Shown: one piece after another, positions 6,015-10,417 of the stretch
Numbering within the stretch: position 1 is the first letter of the stretch
How the letters are laid out: each line of letters starts with the position of its first letter
NCBI GenBank assembly: GCA_014729445.1
Contig: WJJX01000009.1
Coordinates: 1-10,417 of the forward strand
Length of the DNA stretch: 10,417 nt
Source of the DNA: Candidatus Moraniibacteriota bacterium
GTDB taxonomy: Bacteria > Patescibacteriota > Minisyncoccia > CAIUEV01 > JAHKAQ01
Direction of reading: 5' to 3'
Position numbers and translations under genes: made by a program
The notes under the pieces: generated by a model
Told to the model about the DNA's origin: nothing
Databases searched by the model: none
The model's input: only the letters and a program-made list of their open reading frames with translations

Positions 6015-7520
6015 ATGAAAATCGAAGAATTAATCAAAATCGCTAAAGCGAAAAATCCCAAAATTGATGAAAAGCTTATCAATAAAGGTTACGATTTCGC
6101 TAAAAAAGCCCATAAAGGTCAAAAAAGAGCTTCCGGTGAAGATTACATCAACCATCCTATGGAAGCCGCCAAAATCCTGGCGAATTTCGGAATGGATTCC
6201 ACGACTCTCACCGCCGCCATCCTGCATGACGTCCCGGAGGACACTAAACATACCCTAAAAGATATTGAAAAAGAATTCGGCAAAGAAATCGCCTTTCTGG
6301 TAAAAGGCATAACCAAATTAGGAAAAATCAAGCTTAGAGGCGAGAGAGAGGAATACTATCTTGAAAATTTAAGAAAAATGTTTCTTGCCATGGCGGCTGA
6401 TATAAGAACCGTTTTAATCAAATTGGCTGACCGATATCATAACATGCAGACTTTATATGCCAAACCGAAAGAAAAACAATTCAGAATCGCCAAAGAAACC
6501 ATGGAGGTTTTCGCCCCCATCGCCAATCGTCTGGGCATCGGAGATATAAAAGGGGATCTCGAAGATATGGCTTTTAAGTATATGTATCCCAAAAAATACC
6601 GGCAGATTGAAAAAATAACCAAATCAAAATATCAAGAAAGAACCGAATTAATCGAAAGAATAATCAAAAAAATTAAAAAGGATTTAAAAAAAGAAAAAAT
6701 CAAAATTATAGACATTCATGGAAGAGCCAAACATCTCTACAGGCTCTACCTGAAACTTAAAAAACACAACATGAATATTGATGAAATTTACGATCTGGTT
6801 GCTATAAGAATTGTCGTGCCCGAAATCAGAAACTGTTATGAAACCCTGGGTGTCATCCATAAATATTATAAACCCCTAATAAACAGAATTAAAGACTATA
6901 TCTCTCTTCCCAAACCAAACGGCTATAAATCGATTCATACAACAATTTTCGGGCCCGAGAAAGGCCAACTTCTTGAAGTTCAAATAAGAACACCCCAGAT
7001 GCACCGGGAAGCCGAATTTGGTATTGCGGCTCACTGGATTTACTCGGGCAAAAATAAATTCATCCGGCTTTTGTTTAATAAAGACTATTCAAAAAGCAAC
7101 AAAGAAAAATTAAAAACCATCCGCAAAGAACTGATTTGGGTAAAACAACTCAGAAACTGGCAGAAAGAATCACTTGAGGATTCCACCGATTTCTTCAAAA
7201 GTCTACGTATAGATTTTTTCAATGATCGGATATTCGCTTTCACTCCCCGAGGCGACGTTATCGATTTACCAGAAGGGGCCACCCCAATAGATTTTGCCTA
7301 CTCCATTCATACCGAAGTGGGCCATTCCACAATTGGGGCTAAAGTGGAAGGAAAACCGGTTCCTCTCGATTACAATATTCAAAACGGTCAAGTAATCGAA
7401 ATCATAACCCAAAAAGGCAAACTGACTCCTGACCAAAAATGGCTTGATTTTGTCAAAACCAGTATGGCTAAAGTAAAAATAAAACAAGCTCTCAAAAAAC
7501 AAAAAAAGATAAAATTATAA
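6015..7520 (+). CDS. rel: Bifunctional (p)ppGpp synthetase/hydrolase without C-terminal regulatory domains
   Basis: A 501-residue Rel/SpoT enzyme that makes (p)ppGpp from GTP or GDP plus ATP and also degrades it. The HD hydrolase domain (about 20-155) keeps R38, H47, the H71-D72 pair with E75-D76 ('ILHDVPEDT') and 'LADRYHNM' with N143. The synthetase domain (about 230-345) has 'HGRAKHLYRLYLKL', D260, an RXKD motif 'RIKD' at 291-294, and 'SLPKPNGYKSIHTT'. It also has 'EVQIRTPQMHREAEFGIAAH' with the catalytic E321. RXKD is typical of bifunctional enzymes. A TGS domain follows at about 404-465 ('IFAFTPRGDVIDLPEGATPI'). The protein ends soon after; the zinc-finger/conserved-cysteine and ACT domains of full-length (about 700-residue) Rel are missing. 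Control by ribosome binding is therefore probably altered. It diverges from the permease and converges with parB. No Shine-Dalgarno sequence is seen. The assignment is firm. Confidence 0.95.
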   Translation: MKIEELIKIAKAKNPKIDEKLINKGYDFAKKAHKGQKRASGEDYINHPMEAAKILANFGMDSTTLTAAILHDVPEDTKHTLKDIEKEFGKEIAFLVKGITKLGKIKLRGEREEYYLENLRKMFLAMAADIRTVLIKLADRYHNMQTLYAKPKEKQFRIAKETMEVFAPIANRLGIGDIKGDLEDMAFKYMYPKKYRQIEKITKSKYQERTELIERIIKKIKKDLKKEKIKIIDIHGRAKHLYRLYLKLKKHNMNIDEIYDLVAIRIVVPEIRNCYETLGVIHKYYKPLINRIKDYISLPKPNGYKSIHTTIFGPEKGQLLEVQIRTPQMHREAEFGIAAHWIYSGKNKFIRLLFNKDYSKSNKEKLKTIRKELIWVKQLRNWQKESLEDSTDFFKSLRIDFFNDRIFAFTPRGDVIDLPEGATPIDFAYSIHTEVGHSTIGAKVEGKPVPLDYNIQNGQVIEIITQKGKLTPDQKWLDFVKTSMAKVKIKQALKKQKKIKL

Positions 7521-7527
7521 TCTTTTT
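7503..7527. terminator. Weak hairpin between convergent rel and parB
   Basis: AAAAAGAT (7503-7510) can pair with ATCTTTTT (7520-7527) around a nine-base AT loop, overlapping the rel stop codon. It is followed by T-rich sequence on the plus strand. The stem is almost all A/T, so termination would be inefficient. It is the only candidate in this 22-base convergent spacer. Confidence 0.3.
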
Positions 7528-7542
7528 GTTAAAATTAGTTTA

Positions 7543-8625
7543 CTATTCGGCCTCCACCAGGTCCATCAACCGCTCCAAATCATCATTGGTGTAATACTGC
7601 AAAACAATCTTTCCCCCTTCCCCTCTCTGTTTGGGTTTAATCTTGACTTTCAATCCCAATCCGTCCGACAATTTCTTTTCTCTTTGCATCATTATCGCAG
7701 ACAATTGAAATTTTTTCACTTTAGGCTGCTCGCTCTCCTCATCCAGAATATTTTTTAAATTTCGAACCGTTAAGTTATGCCTTATCGTCTTTCGAAACAT
7801 ATCCATTTGCTGCTCCTGATTCTTGGCCTGGAGAATCAGTCTGGCATGCGCCTCATTTATTTTCCCCTCGATCAAAGCCTGTTGAATCTCCTGCGGCAAA
7901 GTCAACAATCTCAAGGCATTTGTAACTACCGGCCTGGATTTATGAATCTTTTGAGCAACCTCCTCCTGGGACAGGCCAAATTCCCTGACCAAAGTTTTAT
8001 AAGCCAGCGCCTCCTCAATCGGATTTAAATCCTCCCTTTGAATATTTTCGATCAAAGCCAACTCCAATTGAGTTTCATCGTCCACTTCTCTGACAATAGC
8101 CGGCAATTTAGCCAAACCCGCCAATTTAGAAGCCTTAAATCTTCTTTCCCCGGCAATAATCTCAAACTTGCCATTCTTTAATCTTTTAACCGTAATCGGA
8201 TTTAATAAACCGTACTGCTTAATAGATCCGGCTAAAGCTTCCAGTTTTTTGAGGTCAAAATCCCGCCTGGGCTGATTTTTGTTCACTGTTATATCCCTGG
8301 GATCGATTTCCAAAATCTTTTGGGAATCGACCGCCAAACCTTCTGAATCAAACTCTTCTTCATCGCGTTGAATCGCCTTAGCCTCCTCAATAGAAAGATT
8401 GACTTGTTCATCAGCCTGCATATTTTCGTTATCAACCGACACTTTCTTAGAAAAATCAATATCAACCTCCTCTTCTTTCCCGCCTTTTTGACTGTCCTCA
8501 TAGGTTACTTTAATCTTATCCAAATCCTTTTTTGCCTTGTCCTCTTTTTCCACCTTGGCAAAATCTTTTTTTAAATCATCGGGTATTAAAGCGGAGAGAC
8601 CTTTTCCCAATCCGTTAATTTGCAT
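7543..8625 (-). CDS. parB: Chromosome-partition protein ParB (Spo0J/Noc family)
   Basis: A 360-residue CTP-dependent DNA clamp that loads at parS and works with the ParA ATPase in chromosome segregation. The extreme N-terminus 'GLGKGLSALIP' (5-15) is the ParA-stimulating motif. Residues 16-102 form an acidic, lysine/glutamate-rich linker, longer than in many ParBs. The ParB/Srx CTP-binding domain (about 104-200) has 'NQPRRDF', 'NPITVKR', 'AGERRFKA' (G159-E160-R161-R162) and 'ENIQREDLNP' (193-202). The helix-turn-helix (about 218-242) is 'LSQEEVAQKIHKSRPVVTNA'. The C-terminal dimerisation domain ends in 'YYTNDDLERLMDLVEAE'. All CTPase motifs are intact. No parA lies beside it, and no parS-like palindrome was found by eye. 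It has its own promoter candidate with a dyad at the -35 position. There is no Shine-Dalgarno sequence before the ATG. Confidence 0.95.
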   Translation of the reverse strand: MQINGLGKGLSALIPDDLKKDFAKVEKEDKAKKDLDKIKVTYEDSQKGGKEEEVDIDFSKKVSVDNENMQADEQVNLSIEEAKAIQRDEEEFDSEGLAVDSQKILEIDPRDITVNKNQPRRDFDLKKLEALAGSIKQYGLLNPITVKRLKNGKFEIIAGERRFKASKLAGLAKLPAIVREVDDETQLELALIENIQREDLNPIEEALAYKTLVREFGLSQEEVAQKIHKSRPVVTNALRLLTLPQEIQQALIEGKINEAHARLILQAKNQEQQMDMFRKTIRHNLTVRNLKNILDEESEQPKVKKFQLSAIMMQREKKLSDGLGLKVKIKPKQRGEGGKIVLQYYTNDDLERLMDLVEAE

Positions 8626-8716
8626 TTTTGTTTTATTTAAAAATTTTAAATTAATTCATATTTCAAAAAAATCAATATGCCTTAAAGCTTTATTAATTTA
8701 TAACACATTAAACCCG

Positions 8717-8725
8717 AGTATAGCA
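8717..8725 (-). promoter_or_regulatory. Extended -10 promoter of parB
   Basis: On the minus strand TGCTATACT forms an extended -10 element (TGn plus TATACT, five of six). No good TTGACA-like box lies 16-18 bases upstream; that position is covered by an inverted repeat. Transcription would start near 8710, giving a leader of about 85 bases before the parB ATG. Confidence 0.45.
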
Positions 8726-8733
8726 AACCAGAA

Positions 8734-8755
8734 TTTATAAACTTGAGTTTATAAA
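8734..8755. repeat. Nine-bp inverted repeat over the -35 region of parB
   Basis: TTTATAAAC (8734-8742) and GTTTATAAA (8747-8755) form perfect arms around a four-base TTGA spacer. The repeat covers the stop codon of the upstream membrane-protein gene and lies where a -35 box for the parB promoter would be. It could be an operator for a repressor or activator, or a weak mRNA-end hairpin. A T run follows only on the plus strand, three bases on, where there is no gene to terminate. Confidence 0.4.
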
Positions 8756-9129
8756 TCGGTTTTTTTATCCAATAAATAACCAATTCCAATGGTAACCACC
8801 GGTATAATCAAATAAGTAATGGCAAAATCTTCAAAGTAAAGTTCGAAATTCATTTCCCAGGAGCCTCTGATATAAAGCAAATAGTCCAATGCCAAAGTGA
8901 TTAAAAGCCAAATAATACCGATTTTTACTCCCTCGCTCACTTCATTTCGATAGATCTTTCTAAAATACAAAACCGCAAAAATCATAACCGAAATCGATAT
9001 AATAACCGGAAAGATAGACTCAAAAAGCAAAAGATCGGTGGATCTTAGTTTGAAAATTATTTGACTTGAAACATAAATAATCACCCAAACCAAAAGACCG
9101 AAAAGCAGAATTGTTTTATAATTTTTCAT
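8749..9129 (-). CDS. Small four-helix membrane protein of unknown function
   Basis: A 126-residue integral membrane protein with four hydrophobic helices at about 7-26, 37-56, 67-86 and 102-121 and short charged loops. The N-terminus 'MKNYKTILLFGLLVWVIIYV' begins directly with the first helix; no cleavage site is seen. The loop between helices 3 and 4 is acidic and aromatic ('RGSWEMNFELYFEDFAITYL'), and the tail ends in 'LLDKKTDL'. I do not recognise a named family; I have an impression of similar four-helix proteins in candidate phyla and archaea but cannot verify it. It lies between xthA and parB on the same strand, 93 bases after xthA. The parB promoter lies just beyond its end. No Shine-Dalgarno sequence is seen. 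That it is a real gene is likely from the clear membrane pattern and codon flow. Confidence 0.75.
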   Translation of the reverse strand: MKNYKTILLFGLLVWVIIYVSSQIIFKLRSTDLLLFESIFPVIISISVMIFAVLYFRKIYRNEVSEGVKIGIIWLLITLALDYLLYIRGSWEMNFELYFEDFAITYLIIPVVTIGIGYLLDKKTDL

Positions 9130-9222
9130 TATTCAAAATTTAATAATTATTTGGAATAAAATTCTTAAATCAAATTATCTTAAAACAATTTTTCCAAAAT
9201 AACAACAGTTTAAGGCTAATCT

Positions 9223-9996
9223 TTACCGCCCAAAGTCAATTCCGACCGGACAGTGATCCGATCCGGACACTTCGGACAAGATAAAGGCTTTTTTCACTCT
9301 TGATCGAGCCTTTTTATTAACAAAAAAGTAATCGATCCGCCAGCCTACATTCCGATCTCTGGCTCTCGATTTTAGATCCCAGTAGGTATAATTCTCCCCT
9401 TCTTGATTAAACATCCTAAAAGTATCGACAAATCCCGAATCGATGAACTTATCCATCCAGGCTCTTTCTTCGGGCAAAAAACCGGATTTGTCCTTATTGG
9501 CTTTTGGCCTTGCCAGATCGATTTCTCGATGAGCGGTGTTAAAATCGCCGCAGATCACCACATCCTTATTTTTCCTATATTTTTTAACAAAATCCAGAAA
9601 ATAATCGTAAAACGCCATTTTATATTTTAACCTTTCGTCGTTCATTCTGCCGTTTGGAAAATAAATATTAAACAGATAAAAACTCTCATATTCCAGAATC
9701 TGAACCCGGCCCTCTTGATCAAATTTTGAATTATCCATCCCCTCCTTAAAGGCAAGCGGCTTGATTTTGGAGTAAACGGCTGTCCCGCTGTAACCTTTTT
9801 TATTTGAAGCCGAAGTAAAATAAGCATAATAATCTTTGATATTTTTTATTTTCAAAACCAGTTGATCCTCCCTGGCCTTTGTTTCCTGCAACGCCAAAAT
9901 GTCGGGTTTTTGCTGCAAAAACCAATCCAAAAAACCTTTACGATAAACCGCTCTTAACCCGTTCACATTCCAGCTCAATATTCTAATCTGCTCCAT
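9223..9996 (-). CDS. xthA: Exodeoxyribonuclease III / AP endonuclease
   Basis: A 257-residue Mg2+-dependent nuclease of the ExoIII/APE1 family. It cuts DNA 5' to abasic sites and trims 3' ends in base-excision repair. Motifs in order are 'SWNVNGLRA' (8-16, with N10 and N12), 'LALQETK' with the metal ligand E38, and 'FNIYFPNG' with Y112. Next come 'CGDFNTAHREIDLA' with D151 and N153, 'WRIDYFFV' with D222, and 'SGSDHCP' with the catalytic D247-H248 pair. The full active site is present and the length is standard, so it should be active. The body, including 'DFNTAHREIDLARPK', resembles the ExoA/XthA branch. It has no Shine-Dalgarno sequence. It follows the HAD gene by 112 bases on the same strand, but a large inverted repeat separates them, so cotranscription is uncertain. 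Confidence 0.95.
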   Translation of the reverse strand: MEQIRILSWNVNGLRAVYRKGFLDWFLQQKPDILALQETKAREDQLVLKIKNIKDYYAYFTSASNKKGYSGTAVYSKIKPLAFKEGMDNSKFDQEGRVQILEYESFYLFNIYFPNGRMNDERLKYKMAFYDYFLDFVKKYRKNKDVVICGDFNTAHREIDLARPKANKDKSGFLPEERAWMDKFIDSGFVDTFRMFNQEGENYTYWDLKSRARDRNVGWRIDYFFVNKKARSRVKKAFILSEVSGSDHCPVGIDFGR

Positions 9997-10035
9997 TTTT
10001 AATCAATTTAACTATTGAAGTTACATAGCTCTCCT

Positions 10036-10084
10036 ATAATTAGGATATTTCTCCCCCCGCCGGCGGGAGAAATATCCTAATTAT
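10036..10084. repeat. Perfect 20-bp inverted repeat with a GC-only loop
   Basis: The arms at 10036-10055 (ATAATTAGGA then TATTTCTCCC) and 10065-10084 are exact reverse complements. The nine-base loop is CCCGCCGGC, all G/C in otherwise AT-rich DNA. It lies between the HAD and xthA genes. No T run follows on either strand, so it is not a standard factor-independent terminator. A REP-like or MITE-like mobile palindrome, or an RNA-processing stem in the HAD-xthA transcript, would both fit. Confidence 0.8.
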
Positions 10085-10108
10085 TTAACGAAATTAATTA
10101 ATTTTCGC

Positions 10109-10417
10109 CTAACTTGATTTAATTATCGAAAAAACCTCCTCAATTTCGGCTATCACAAAATCGGCTCCGGCCTCTTTTAATTTTTGTCTACCAAAAGTAT
10201 TGGTTATGGCAATTGATTCGATTTTATTTTCCTTCGCGATTCTTATATCCACCAGACCGTCGCCCAAATAAAGGGCATTTTTAACCAAATCGACTTTCTC
10301 GATATTCAAAAAATCAGCCATTTTCTGAATATGCCCGTCGCCTTTCTTCACTTCATCCGAACCGATCACATAATCATAATAAACGTCATTTTTTTTGAAA
10401 GTTTGTTTAATTTCCTC
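10109..10417 (-). CDS. HAD-family phosphatase, C-terminal part
   Basis: The frame is open from the right edge, so the N-terminus (with the catalytic DxD of motif I) lies outside; 102 residues are visible. An internal GTG at 10369 should not be taken as the start. HAD landmarks present are the motif III lysine region ('IGSDEVKKGDGHIQKMADFL', K24/K25) and motif IV 'YLGDGLVDI' with D53 and D57. The Rossmann tail 'IESIAITNTFGRQKLKEAGA' then DFVI and 'EIEEVFSII' is typical of phosphoglycolate-phosphatase-like or sugar-phosphatase members. The usual KPxP of motif III is KKGD here, so the subfamily is unclear. A soluble Mg2+-dependent phosphohydrolase is expected; the substrate is unknown. It ends 112 bases before xthA, with a large inverted repeat between the two. 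Confidence 0.8.
   Translation of the reverse strand, partial: EEIKQTFKKNDVYYDYVIGSDEVKKGDGHIQKMADFLNIEKVDLVKNALYLGDGLVDIRIAKENKIESIAITNTFGRQKLKEAGADFVIAEIEEVFSIIKSS

Noticed and set aside
8734..8760. Terminator on the plus strand from the TTTATAAAC hairpin plus T run
   Set aside because: No plus-strand gene lies upstream and the stem is almost all A/T; an operator role at the parB promoter fits better.

Overview
This window looks like chromosomal DNA from a small-genome bacterium of the Candidate Phyla Radiation (Patescibacteria). The reasons are the AT-rich composition with A/T-rich spacers, short housekeeping proteins, a Rel enzyme without its C-terminal regulatory domains, almost no Shine-Dalgarno sequences, and a 'TLMEIYRFL'-type protein at the left edge that resembles a family I remember from such genomes. 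The lineage is an inference from style and gene content; no rRNA is present to prove it. The standard bacterial code fits: UGA ends the permease at the family's usual C-terminus. I see no insertion sequence, phage gene, CRISPR array or rRNA.

Left part (1-1750). A partial minus-strand protein diverges from a 299-residue PriA-like protein that keeps the fold outline of PriA's N-terminal half but has lost the ATPase motifs and the whole second helicase lobe. A promoter-like sequence overlaps its stop codon and points into a decayed reading frame (1235-1523). Then come tRNA-Thr(UGU) with its own promoter and a perfect-palindrome terminator shared with the convergent HU gene.

Middle (1820-5816, all minus strand). 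In transcription order: an ABC-2 polysaccharide-export-type permease without an ATPase partner in view, tRNA-Gly(UCC) with a near-consensus promoter that starts inside the permease stop, then the RNase Y gene (rny) and the YmdB-type metallophosphoesterase gene 17 bases apart, ended by a hairpin, then HU. The rny-ymdB pair is the same gene order known from Bacillus subtilis and forms an RNA-turnover unit.

Right part (6015-10417). A bifunctional (p)ppGpp synthetase/hydrolase lies on the plus strand, divergent from the permease and convergent with parB. Further along the minus strand are a chromosome-partition ParB with a long acidic linker and no ParA next to it, a four-helix membrane protein of unknown function, exodeoxyribonuclease III, a 20-bp perfect inverted repeat with a GC-only loop, and the C-terminal part of a HAD phosphatase running off the edge. 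Together the genes cover nucleoid structure and segregation (HU, ParB), DNA repair and replication restart (XthA, PriA-like), RNA decay (RNase Y/YmdB) and starvation signalling (Rel). No clear new defence or mobile system is present. The most unusual items are the ATPase-dead PriA remnant, the promoter-bearing decayed frame behind it, the dyad over the parB promoter and the GC-loop palindrome.
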